Assembly: GCA_023333565.1 (NCBI GenBank) | Contig: JAJKFH010003305.1 | Span: forward strand, 248,001 to 312,000 | DNA from: Puffinus mauretanicus | Taxonomy: Eukaryota; Chordata; Aves; Procellariiformes; Procellariidae | Reading direction: 5' to 3' | Length of the DNA: 64,000 nt | Part shown: positions 25,009 to 38,100 of the stretch, in pieces | Layout: each line of letters opens with the position of its first letter | Numbering within the stretch: the stretch's first letter is position 1 | Made by a program: the position numbers and the translations under genes | Notes under the pieces: model-generated | The model's input: only the letters and a program-made list of their open reading frames with translations | The model's database searches: none | What the model was told of the DNA's origin: nothing

Positions 25009-26130
25009 TGTATTGGTTTGCATGGCAACTTTTGGTAGCAGAGAGGCTACAGGGGTGGCTTCTGGGAGAACCTGCCAGAAGCTTCCCCTATGCCCGATAG
25101 AGCCAATGCCAGCTGGTTCCAAGATGGACCTGCTGCTGGCCAAGGCCCAGCCAGTCAGTGACAGTGGTAGCACCTCTGTGGTAACATATTTAAGAAGGGG
25201 GGGAAAAAACTGCGCAACAGCAACTGCAGCCGGAGAGAGGAGCGAGACTATGTGAGAGCAACAACTCTGCAGACACCAAGGTCAGTGAAGGAGGAGGAGG
25301 AGGTGCTCCAGGCGCCGGAGCAGAGATTCCCCTGCAGTCCGTGGTAAGACCATGGTGAGGCAGGCTGTCCCCCTGCAGCCCATGGAGGTCCATGGTGGAG
25401 CAGATATGCACCCGCAGCCCCTGGAGGACCTCACGCTGGAGCAGGTGGGTGCCCGAGGGAGGCTGTGACCCCGTGGGAAGCCCGCCCTGGAGCAGGCTCC
25501 TGGCAGGACCTGTGGACCCATGGGGAGAGGAGCCCATGCTGGAGCAGGTTTGCTGGCAGGACTTGTGACCCCATGGGGGACCCACGCTGGAGCAGTCTGT
25601 TCCTGAAGGACTGCACCCCATGGAAGGGACCCACGCTGGAGCAGTTCATGAAGAACTGCAGCCCGTGGGAAGGACTCACCTTGGAGAAGTTCATGGAGAA
25701 CTGTCCCCAGGGGGAGGGACCCCACACTGGAGCAGGGGAAGAGTGTGAGGAGTCCTCCCCCTCAGGAGGAAGGAGCGGCAGAGACAGCATGTGATGAACT
25801 GACCACAACCCCCATTTCCCGTCCCCCGGCGCCGCTGCGGGGGAGAGGAGGTAGAGAAAGTCGGGAGATAAGTTGAGCCCGGGAAGAAGGGAGGGGTGGG
25901 GAGAAGGTGTTTTAAGATTTGGTTTTATTTCTCATTGGTAATAAATTAAACTAATTTCCCCAAGTCGAGTCTGTTTTGCACATGACGGTAATTGGTGAGT
26001 GATCTCTCCCTCTCCATACCTCGACCCACGAGCCTTTCGTTATATTTTCTCTCCCCTGTCCAGCTGAGGAGGGGAGTGATGGCGCAGCTTTGGTGGGCAC
26101 CTGGTGTCCAGCCAGGGTCAACCTGCCACA
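25009..26130 (+). mobile_element. Long LTR of an avian endogenous retrovirus
   Basis: An element of about 1.12 kb starting TGTATTGGTTTGCATGGCAAC and ending CCAGGGTCAACCTGCCACA, boundaries and wording I know from avian LTRs. It has a TATA-like ATATTTAAGAAG near 25187-25198 and an AATAAA at 25940-25945. The middle is occupied by a minisatellite (25395-25740). The flanking 5-mers ATAGG and GTAGA agree at only three of five positions, so no clean target duplication is present. No retroviral genes adjoin it, so it is probably an old solo LTR. Exact family not assigned. Confidence 0.82.
25395..25740 (+). repeat. Minisatellite inside the LTR, unit 45-52 bp
   Basis: The motif CTGGAGCAG (with variants) recurs at 25395 (GTGGAGCAG), 25436, 25487, 25539, 25587, 25636, 25681 (TTGGAGAAG) and 25728. 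The spacing is 51, 52, 48, 49, 45 and 47 bp after the first step of 41. Each unit also carries a CCCCATGGG-like block and CCCACG. The copies are diverged from one another. Confidence 0.85.
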
Positions 26131-29100
26131 GTAGAGAACAACAGGGAGATGTTAGGACAGAAGAGTGTAAATATGTAAGTGAAAGCAAGTGGCTTGTTAA
26201 CACCAGGCAGATGAGAAGAAGCCGTCGTGAAAAGAGGATGGGGAGAACGATTACACCACATTCCCACCAGAACCTGAAGTAAGAGCAGGATTCCCCGGAC
26301 TTGGTGCCCCTGTGCCAGAGGATATCTATTTCATGCTCTGCTTGTGGTTAGCTGGCGCAGAAGGTCACAACTTGCGGCGCTGCTGGTTGCTGTGTGGTCT
26401 GAAGTGGTAAAGGCCAGGGCCATGGATCCACTGACTCGAACGATGTGTCAAAATTGCGCTGTTTGAGAGTCGACAAAATTGTGAATTGAGGGAGAACGTA
26501 AGCAAAAGTGCAGAACAAGAGCTGAGGTGTTTGCAGGAGAAGCAGCAGGTGGGGCTTTGGCCCACGTATGACTCCGTGTACACCGCACACCTCCTGGCAC
26601 TTGCAGGTCCCTAAGCAGTAACCCAAGGCATGCAGAAGACATCAGCCGCTTTGTACTTACATGAATTAATCCCCTATCATACACAGAGTCTTTTGTGTGG
26701 TGGGCAGTGAGCTGGCGTTTCCAAGTGGCCAGGAGCACTGTGAAATGCTGTTTATTTCACAATAAAATGCTGCTTATTTCAACCAGCACTGTTGCAGGTT
26801 TGATGCTGTGCTACATCCCAACCATCAGCATGAAAGGCAGCTTCTACAGAGCTGCTTTGTACGTGGGCACGGAGCAGGATCCGTGTTTGATACTAGGAGA
26901 CATTCCTTATTTATTTTTCTAAATCACTTGCAGCCTCTTTGTACAATGCGCTATCACTTACATAGATTCCTTCTTTTCCATATGCCGAAACACTATTTAC
27001 AAAAGTGATTTTATCCATCCCTGTAAATCAGCCAGCGCCAGCATTGGGAACCAGAGAGAAGATCCTCAAGCCCTACCCCAGAACCATCACTGGGCCATAC
27101 TGGGCCCGACAGGAATCCAAGCTTAATAAAACTGACACTAAAGTCTCCCTGTTGCCTACTGGCACTAAAATAAAATATTGGCTGAAGCTCTTAGAGGTGC
27201 TAGAACACTCACCATATCAATACCTACGCAAGAGTGCAGGCTTTCTTTCACCCCCCGTGAAACGCAGTGCCTGCAGACGCAGCACTGGGACCCGGGCAAC
27301 TGCTTTTGCTCCCTTCTGGTTCCCACGCTGGCTTTCTTCCCTGCCTACATCCCCACCTAGAAATGACGGCTTCGTTATCTAGCCGCTATGCTCGGCCCAC
27401 AGGTAAGCGTAGCAAAGAAATCGTTTTCAGATGGCGGGGTAGGAAGAGAGGAGGAACAAGGTGGGAAAGGGAAGTGCGCAGAAAGCAGTTGCCAGAGAGC
27501 CGGGAGTGTGGCCAGGGAAGAGGCCGCTTCTTCTACGAAGACCTTTCTGCGGGAAATTGGTTTTGTCGGTTGTGTTTTCTAGAGTACTAAGTAAATGAAA
27601 GACAGGATCTGCAATGTATTCTTTCAGTTATTCTTGCCTAACATAGGTTGAAAAATCAATGCCTTTATAGCCGACAAAAGACCTCTACAGTCCGGGGAAT
27701 CTTCAGGGTGTCGCTGGCGTGATGCCCCTGGTTACACCATAACCTTGCTGCTGTTAAATGTGGTGCTGCTGGACAACGTGAGGAAAATACCGTGTGTATA
27801 CAGTATGTTGTAATTCTACCCATGTACCACAGGTTTTAGAAAGTATTTATGCTCACATTTTAGGCCTCATGCTATTCCCACTGAACTCAAAGCAGTATTC
27901 CCACAAAGCTCCATGTGAGAAAGACTTGGCCCTAGAGGTCAATGTCCTTAAAAATGAGTTCTTACTGATGAAGCAGAGGCAAAGGTATGTGGACACTTTC
28001 CTTCTGCCGTCCTGTTTCCAGAGTTGAAACTCCACCGTAGTTTTTGTAGCTGAAGCCACAAGCACCTCCCTTCACCTTAGTGGCATTTGAAGTGAAGGAT
28101 GTTCCGCCTGGACTGAAGTGAAAACAGCAGCTTTTAGGCACGGTAAAGCGAGTAGCAAATCTCCAAAACCCCCTTGCGGTTGTTGGAAGACTATGTGAGA
28201 GGGAGCCCATGGAGCGTGGCATGCCAGCATGAGCAAACCACTGCAAAGGAGAGGAGGGGAAAGGGAGTGAGAGAGCGAGGAAGACGGCACGAGTGCGAGG
28301 AAGCTTACCGTCTGTGTTGGCAAAAAGCAGACTGTCAGCAAAGCGGATGGTTACAGTCTTGAAGTTAGGATTCAAAGAGCAAGTGCCTGGCATGAGTCTG
28401 CACTACGGCCCCTCGAAGCAGGGGAAGGCTGCGAACACACAACCCTGGGAGCAGTTCTCGGCATAGATGAGAACTGGAGACTTCCCGCTCGTGCTCCCGG
28501 CCGTACGGTTGTTGAGTTACAAACAGGCCAACGTGCAAAATGCCCCTAAGCGGAGTGCAAACCTATGCTCTAAAATCACAGCACTTACAAAAAAAAGCAT
28601 TGGCAAATCTTTTTTTTTTGCCAGCAAAAAGAAAGGAACTGAGGAATAGAGAAATGTGTATTCATTACATCCAAGTATCAAAGCAGGTTAATTTCTTTAT
28701 AGGGGTGCTGGTGATTGCCCCATAAGCAGAAGCTGAAAAGCAACTTATGCTTATGAAGAATGCATGTGTATCCTTCCCAAAGTCATAGCACATACACTGA
28801 GGCTAAACATTTTTTGGAGGATTTACAGACTCATCTAATAATCAGCTCAAGTTAAACTGTTCCTTTGAGAAAATTCAAACTGTATCAAACACTTTGTAGT
28901 ACTGATGTCGTTTTAATGATATTTTGATTCTATACTGGAAAACTTATCCTCTAACAAAAACCAAAACTGTTCAGCTTCAGAGGTTTCTGTGGAAAAAGCT
29001 GCGCTCTTTCAAAATGCCTCCCGCCTCCTGCTGTGATCAAAACACAAGCCAGCCCAAACTGCTGTCACGCTGAAAACACCCATCTGCGTTGCCGGTGCCC

Positions 29101-32100
29101 GCGTGTTGACATACACCCATGCAGACACCCAGCAACCCGCAGTCTGAAACACATTCCTGCAGTTGAGAAGACGGGTGGGATCTGGGCACGTTTTCCATCC
29201 TGTGCGGCACGGACCGGCGAGCCCACCTGCGCGTGCAGGGGGTGAAGAGCTGCCGGAGATTGCAGGTGGCAGTGGGAGAGAGCTGAGGCAATTGCGCGAG
29301 ACAAGTCTTTGATGAAGTTCAAGTGGGAAAAGAGACATTATGCGTTTATGTCTCCTCAGGCTTTTTCTGAATAGCCTTTTCTCTTACGAGGATGTGATGA
29401 AGTGTCCCTGAAAGTATTTCGGGACCGCACCCTCAGTACTCGGACCAGGCTGCAATTTCAGTCAATGACAACCTGTTGAGAGCACAGAAAGGGTGTTAAC
29501 CGCCCTCATCAACTGCAGCCTCTATTTCTACGGGCACAGCTAATAGCCAAATCACTGAGCCGCTGCTGAGGAAAAGAAAAAAAATTAAACAGAAGGAAAA
29601 TATTAGGGGATATAAACAGAGACATCTAGTTCCAAGTCAGCCCAAATCTGCAGCCCACAAACAACAAAGAAGCAGCAAAATAATGCTTAGAGGAGCAATT
29701 AGCAAGAAACACATCCTTGACTAAACTTCCCAGCTTCACATCTGCAACTACAGAGCTGGAAAGGCAAAAGGCAGTTTTGTGATTGCTCAGAGAGGGAATT
29801 GTGGCCCTGTGCTCAGACCCACGATACTCGAGATGTGCAGAAGGATTTATAAAATCAGCAATGGCAAAGGCATGTAGAATGAAAGCAGGCAAAAAAGATG
29901 TCTGTAAGTCAGAAGTTGTAAGAAACAAAAGGTAAAGGGCTCATCTGGGAAACAACTAAACCAATGCAGTATTTGTGCTACCACAGTGTGCTCTGCAGCC
30001 AACATCTAATAAATGGGAGCGTGGAGGGGATGCGCAGTGATGATTAAAACAGACCAGCAGATTCAGTGATCTGTTGGACACATACAGTATTGAACATCCG
30101 AAAGCGGGATACGTTAGGTAGATGAGGGGTCAGGTAATATTTATATGGCGGGTAAGTGAAGATTCCCAATTATGACCAATTACTTCTGACCAAAAAAGCA
30201 GGCAGCCTTGTCTTCAGGCTGTGGACACTTCCCTGTGCGTAGGGCAGTGGTGCTCCCCCAGGTGAGCGTGTGGCTTTTGCTCAGCAGGCTGCAGGGCAAA
30301 CTAACTCTATCTAAACCCAGCCATTGAAGGAGAAGCATTTAATGAGTGGGAAGTGATGTGTCTGTGGACTCTCTAATGGTATAAATGTTACTGGAAAAGC
30401 CATTCCATAACACAATGTTCATCAGAGATCCAAGCCAAGGCAGCAGATGGAGAATATGCTGGCAGCAGGCAGAGGAGAAGCAGAGCTAAGCTTTGCGAGT
30501 CTCAGGGGAGTCAGGGAGAGCTGGTCCCTGGACAAGGCTCCTGACGGGGGTAGAGAAGTGACCACAAGCCGTCAGCGATGGAGACACAGACAAGTCCTGT
30601 TTTGGTCAAAGCCACTGATGATTGACAAGCTCTGCTGACCCCGAGCAGCCCGTTCTCTGCACTGGTTGGTGATAGATCAGAAGTCCCATGAACGCCTGAC
30701 AACGTGGGGAGCCCTGCAGTGGCATATGCCCTTATTTTAGAGAAGGATTGGACCAGAGGTGTACCTACCTCTATCTGGAGTGGCTGAGACAGAGGTTAAA
30801 GACATAAAGTCATTTTGTAAGGGACCTATTGTCGGCTATAATATTATAGCTCTGGTCACTTATCTCACAGCTCTGCCAGGTTTTATAAAGACTACCAAGG
30901 GACTCATCTAATTTTAGTTTTTTAACTGCAGGTGTCTTGGCTAAGCCTGTTGTGTAGGTTCCTCTGAGGTGGCACAATGGGGAGCAATAAGCACCTGCAG
31001 AGGGGTAACTCATCCTACCCTAAGACAGGTGAGGTGACTCGCCTCTGGAAGCCCTCCTCTCTGTTTACAGCCTACCTGGCTTTGATGCCACTGCCATCAG
31101 GTAAGACGGACTTCAATCAGGTGGTCCTACAGAAAGCTGCTCTGAGGGTTTCATGCAACACCCAGCAAGACATGCCTGCTAGGTCAAAATCTGATCACCT
31201 ACGTAGTGTGCCCAGTACACAGCCCCCTCTCCTACGGCACCCCTTGAGCGGAGAGCACAGTAGACGAGCCCAAGGCCTCAGTGGTAGCCCTGTGCCACAC
31301 TGCTTGGTTACAACAACATGTCCTGAGGCCATTGCACAGGACCAGCTGGAGACACTTGTTAATGAGAATGCCGGTACACCGAGAATGACAAATGTGACCT
31401 TTGGAAATTCAAATTAGGCTTGGCACATGTATCTTCCAAATGACTGCTGTGACTCCCGTCAGAGTTCATGTGGATACGGGGTATGTCTCAACCGCCGGCT
31501 TGCTGCTTGTTTTACATGTGCTGTGACCCAGCCTCCTCCCCGCCACGGCAGCACAAGCCCTTCGCTCCACGTGTCTCTGTGCGTGTCGGACCCATGCTCA
31601 CACGCTCAGCTGGGGCTCTGCGACACGGCGTGCTCCGGCTTTGTAATGTCACCCTGCCCACTTGCCTGACAACGTGAAAGCAAACGATGTGCGTGTGCCC
31701 AGGCTCACGCACAGCTCTTTCTGCAGTTCCTAGCAACTAAATTACGGCCTTCCCACCAATCTACTCTTCCCTGTACATCAGCTTGGTTGTTCAAATACAC
31801 CCCACTGAGCTCCAACCCTCTATTTTCATCCAGACAACTTTAGCTCTTGCCTTGTTTGCCTTTTTCCTTTTCGCCTTGCCTCACTGAGATGCATGCTAGC
31901 TCTTGCTCACCCCTGCTGTTGAGGCCACTGTAAGGGACTGTGATTTATGGGGAGAGAAGGGAGAGCAAAAAGAAAAAATCTCACTTAGGCCATGCTGTGG
32001 AAAGGTTATGGAAGTTTTGGGGAAAAAGGATTCTCTACAAGATGACAGGTCTAACGCCTCCTTAAAATCCTGCCTGTTAGGAGAGGTTTCACTGGATTGT

Positions 32101-35100
32101 CCCTCCCTTGCTGAGCAGGGAGTTCACGATCCTACAAAATGCCCTTGCAAGCTGGGGAGGAGGAAAACCAAAAATTATCAAGATATTGTGCAGAGCCTTA
32201 AGCCCAGCATCAGGCTTCATAGCCAGGACTTGTGAGGATCTGAGTCTATTATCCAATAGTTTGATCAGGGAAAAACCTGGGAAGAGAGTGGCACAGAACA
32301 TTTATCATTATTATGGGAGAAGTTATTACAGGATTTCTGGGCTGTGGAGAATGTTTCCATGCAATGAGATGGGTTTAAGTTCGATTGAGAGTCGAAATCT
32401 TACCATTTTCCCTAGTTTCCTTTCCTCCTTACATGATCCACACTGTATTTCCAGGGAAGTATGTGGAAAATTAAACAAATTAAGAAAAGTAAACAACTGA
32501 CTCATTGATGGCAACTCTGAATACATCAGTAATACAACAAGCAAGACAAAGTATTAGAAATACAGACTAGACAAAAAATGTGTGTATACTGCTCTCTCAG
32601 CACCTTTGTCATACTATTAGAATAACACTGAGTTAGGTTTTTACCACAGCTGAATTATTGTATTGGGCCACCTGAATCAGAAATCCCAGGAAAAGTGGAA
32701 GGGGCCTTTGTGGAACTTCAGATACCATCCGTTCGCAGGCTGGTGACAAACAGAAGCAGGTCTGCTGTTAGAAACCTGCGCCTCCGTGTCCAGCATCCTG
32801 ACAGCGCCCATCTAAGCTTTCTCACATTCTGGGCTGCTGATGCTTGAGTTTTTCAGTTGTTGTTGGTGGTTTTTTTTTTTTAATCATGCAGAGAAAAATG
32901 CAAGATGGGCAAAACTTCACTAGATGCTTCAACCACTGCTCAGTCAGTAAAGGATAACTTGCTGGGATAGTTGGGATTCAACAGTGTTGGGTGATGATCA
33001 CAATATCTGCCAGGGTGGGTTGGTGTTATATACATGTAATCCAACCAACTGCTATATTACATACCTGCGAATGGGACAGTACCCTTCATACTCTGCATAG
33101 TCACACGACTTTCCACAGACACCATAAAGGGTTTCAATGCAATTTAGGAACTCTGTTCTCTCAGTTAACTATTATTGAGGCAGAAAATCCCCCAAATAAA
33201 TATGCAACTAGTGAGTCATATATACTAATTTTGAATGTATTAGTAACAGGCAAACAAAACCCCCAAAGGCAAATGAGGATTGCAGGTTCAGCAAAAAGCA
33301 TAATTTTACCTTCATATCGGCAGTTTCCACTAACCATAGGAAAACTAGTTACAGCCAGGGGCTGCACTCGGCTTGGCCTCCCTTGCTCGCACCTTTGGGG
33401 AGAGGATGATGCTTAGGGCAGGTGTCTCACAAAGTTCCACAAAAGTTTGTTCCTGCAGGAAGGTGCGGAGGTGCTGCTGGTGGTCCCTTGGCAAGCGCAA
33501 CAAGCAGCGTGAAACAAGGATGGCAAACGTGGCCACAGACACACAGGGGCCAGGACACAGGTATCAAGTGTGGCACAGCCCTGTGTGTAAGGTGGGCATA
33601 ATAATTCAGGAATGCCGTTTTGACCAGTGAAGTTTACAGTATCTGCTAGGCTAATTGCCTCATAGGTTTGTCAGCAATCGCAAGCAACAGGATAAATACC
33701 ACGCAAGCCTGCAGTAACGGCTCCTCCCATGGTTTGCAATAAGTGCAGGTTTTCACTTTGAGAGTATAGCAATGCTTACACAATAAAAATGACAACAGAA
33801 AGGTGAAGGACAAGGTAAACGTAGCATTCATAGGAGTGGCAAAATTAAGAGATGTCTTTCCGTATTTTTTTATTTATTTTACATTTTTATTTCCCTTCCC
33901 ATGTCTAAAGGATCTTCCAGCAAAAGCTCAGGTCTGAATTACTTAGGATTTGGGGTATAAAGTGGCTGTATGTTTGGAGAATATTTGAACTTCAGTGGGA
34001 TTTTGAGCACCAGCACTTCTGCAAAACCAGGTCAACACACGATGTTGATAACTATGTCTGGATGCCTGCATTTTGAAGGAAACGTTTGCAGTAGACCTAA
34101 GATAGAGCCACCTCTGTGAACCTGACACAGCATGAGCTCATAACAGTGTCGCCTGTCACCTTAACGGCCTGTATTAGTGCTGGAGGGTGTGTGGGGGGGG
34201 TGATGACTGCATTCCACTTTGCACAGGAAGGTCTGTGTCACAGAAAAAATGGCTCCTGATGCAGTGTTAAAGTAGTATGTTGCTTATCTTAAGAATAAAT
34301 AACACAGCCTGTAAGCTGCTTTTTCTTATACCTTAGAGACATACAACAGCTCACATTTTAACACTATTAATTCAAGGTATCTGGCGTATGATAACACACG
34401 CTTTAAGGACCAGATGCAGGTAACAAATATTTTCTACAGGCACTCAGATGAAAGTCATCAGAGGCTGATTTTGAGCATGTGAAGCTGCTTTTCAAGCTGT
34501 GCTTTTACTCACACAGGTCGGCGCGTACCACCCGTCCTCCCAAAGCCAAGGAAACGCATTCCGAGTGTATTCCAGGGTTAAGGGAGCGGGTATAATTGGG
34601 CAATAACATAATCAGCATTCCTTATTTTCCTTCTTTTGAGAAGCGACGGCATGCTCCCCCGTGTAACCGGCACAGCCAGGAGGGCCGTGGCGTTTTGCGT
34701 GTGCGCAGGGTGCCCCCCCGTGCCCCCCCGTGGGGAGCTGTCCTGGGTGCTGGGGAAGGCGCGGCCCCGCGGAGCCGAGCCCGCGCTCGAGCTTAACCCT
34801 GGGGCACGGCTACCGCCGGTTTTAGCAGGGGCGACTGCCACAGGCGGCGGCGGTGCGAGTCCCAGCCCTCCGCCTGGCTCAGCCCGCTGTTCACGTCGGG
34901 GAAGAGGCACTGGGAGGGAACAGAGGCATCAGAACTGAAAGGATAAAACCCCCTAAGGGATCTGAGCCAGGCTTATGGCTGCAAAATCTCCCACTGGACA
35001 TGGCAGTGAACTTTGACGCGTGCCAACACTAGCTTATTCAAACGGGCTGGATCCATTTTCTTGGGAGCAAAAAAATGCCTCCCTCCCCCTTGGACAACTC

Positions 35101-38100
35101 CACGCAGTAGGATGCAGAGTGCTGCTATAGCAGGACTAGAGACAATCAGAGGGGACCACTTTAAATGCTCTCTTACTTTCTTAATCAGAGCAGCGCTTGA
35201 CTTTCTCTAGAGGAAAAGATTTTAAGTGATGTCTACAATTTGTTCAAGCACTAACATCCTGTACCCAAGGAGAGCACTTCTCAAGAATATGTTACCAAGG
35301 CACAGAGAACCCAAGAGAGACAATACACACGTCTGTCACCACCACAGGAGGTAGGAAATCAGGCAAGGCAGATGATGGCACAGCCTGCATTTAAAAAGGA
35401 GGGAAAGAAAGCGTTAAGGTTTTTCAATAAAAGGATAAAATTCACAGAGTTTTCCTTCAAGGAGTCAAAGCTCCAAAAGGATATGGATAGAGTGGGCAAA
35501 CTTGTGGTACAGTTCTGGGTAAGGAAGGATTCTGAACCACAGGTGGTGAAGAAGAAAGGGGAAGGAAAATGAAACAAACTACCAAAAAATCAGAAGAAAA
35601 AGAAGGGAAATAGGATAACAAAAGATAACCCTTACAAAAAAAAAAAAAAAGAAAAAAAGTACCTGAGCTGTCAGGGAATACAAAATAACAGCGCTCTCTC
35701 AAGGTGTAGGGTTTTTGTGCACACTGCGCAAATCCTCTCAATCTTGTATGTGCTCTGTGCTAAAAATGGGAAGACGATGACAAATGCATACTCTGCAGCT
35801 GTTGCAATGCCTAAAAACCACACTGGGCTTTAGCACCAGCAGCACAGCTACACCTAGCATGGGAAAATGCAAATGGACCATCAAAGATGGTTCATTACGT
35901 GCTGCTTGCCTGTCCTACCTTTATTACGCTATCTCTTTATTCTTCACAGATGAATATATTCAAAAGAATGGAATTTAAATATTATATTCAAACCTTGGGT
36001 CAGATATGGCAAAAAGCACATATTGCTCCTCCAGAAATATATAGTATTGTTAAACACTGTTTTTCATGCCTTTTCTCAGTACTCTTTTACTTGATTCTAG
36101 TAGACAGCTGTTATGTTTTCTTTGTAGCATATAGATGTAAGAACTCCAGTAGGGAACTGCTGATTATCAGTATTTGCAAGGGTTGCAATTTTAGTGTATG
36201 ATTTTTTTTCATTAATATTTTGTAACATATTGCACTAGTTCCGTATTACTTTTAAATCACCAGCAAAAGTGACAACTTTATTAGATTTTCTAAATATATA
36301 GAAGACAGAGGGAGGCATTTGGGAGCAAAGCACATTATATCTTTTCCATATCTGGCTCCAGGTGATCAATCTGATTCAATCTATGCCAGCAAATGGAACA
36401 ATACTTTATACATAACTCAACACTCATGCAACTATTGAAGTATGGCTTATGCACCATTTTATCCTCAGTGAACTGTATGTGTAATTATTCAGGGAGTACT
36501 GATAGGGTGAAACTCCTATGGAGAATGAAATGATCTCCCGAGTGAAGCTGGCATTTCCTCTTACTGTAAAATACGGCTATTTGACAGGTCACATGCTTTG
36601 GAATTTATACAAGTGAAGGCTGGCCTGAGTCTGCGAAAGCCAGCAGAACCTTCCTGGGATCCTGTGCAAAAACCTCAAAAACGCAACACCAAAACAAAGA
36701 GTTACCACAAATGTCATCCCAGAACTACGTACAGCTCTTTCACTTTCTCCCCTCTGGTAGCTGCAGCTGTGTGCACACTAAAAGGATCCTATTTCAGGGT
36801 CACAGCTGAGTCCCTCTGGAAAGGAAAGAGAGTGAGAGAACTCTCGGTGGGCTTTGCAAGCGGAAGCAAAACTCACACAGAGGGAAAACTACCAATGAAA
36901 GCGTTGGGGAATAACTGCTCCTAAGGGCACAAGTATCAATCTGAAGAGGGTCACAGAACAGAGCTTAACCTCTTGGACTGGCATCAAAGAACATTGGCTC
37001 AGAAATGACGGAGCCTTAATCCAATGTCTTGCATCCTGAATCCACAAGAAAAGAACCCAAAGTCATTTTTCTCCAGGAGTACATTTTAGTATTGTATTTC
37101 AGTGTAACCTTCACACACACTGAAACAAACTAAATATATTTTGGAGGAAAACCAACACATTTCTCATAAATATTTTATTTGTCCATATAGTTTATTGTTA
37201 AAGATGATCATTAGCACTTAAGAGTCAAAAAGAGCACCATGATAGTCTTCAAAGCCAACACACTCTGTTCTTTTTGTGTTTATACTTATTTTATACACTT
37301 TTTCCTCAGCTTCTGAAAGGGAAATAGATGTATGTATTCAGACCTTCTAACACGGTTGAGAACCGAACCTTATCATCACAAGAACAGAATAAAGTAGGTA
37401 GATGCAGAGGCAGCATCTCTGGAGTCCTTTGTACAACTGAACTTGTTATATGGGTGATGAGTGTATTTTCTTTTTAAATTAACCCTTTACATACATTAGG
37501 CAGCAGATCTATTCAGACTGTTGAAAGTTTATCATTCAGGCAGTGTTAAGCTGGGAGTCTTGGTCTGTGCGTTGTTTTATTTTTTTAAAACGAACAGTTG
37601 ACTTTAGCATGCTGAAGTATTCCTAGCAGCTGCTAAGAGTATGCTAATGGTAGATCATACAAGCTGTCACCTGAATACTAACACCCAAGCACATGAAGTA
37701 ATGCACATGGCTTAAACCCCTATAAGCAGCTAGGAGAAACAAGCAGCAGTTATACATACCAGAAGACTCAAGGAGACGCCACGACAGGACTGTCACGGCA
37801 TACATTTAGAGAGACACTGAAAAGCCTGGCATTATATTACAGAGAATGGACTGAGATGTCATTCATCTCAAAATTTGGTGAAAACAAAACGCTTTAATCC
37901 TCTTTTCCTGAAAAGTGTTTGAATTGCTGAAGCGTGAACATATTTTCTCTTAGAGCTGTAAAATTATTACAGTTCCTGTATTTTGCAACAACATCAGATG
38001 TTGAAAAAGAAAGCATCATCTTTTGCCTCACCTGTGGTTAAGTGGTACACTTTCAAGAGCAACTTTTATGAATCACCAGTATCTATGAATAACAAAAGTA

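Noticed and set aside
25465..25794. 109-codon open frame over the LTR minisatellite
   Set aside because: It is produced by near-triplet repeat spacing in a non-coding LTR; there is no conserved protein and the frame ends within the LTR.
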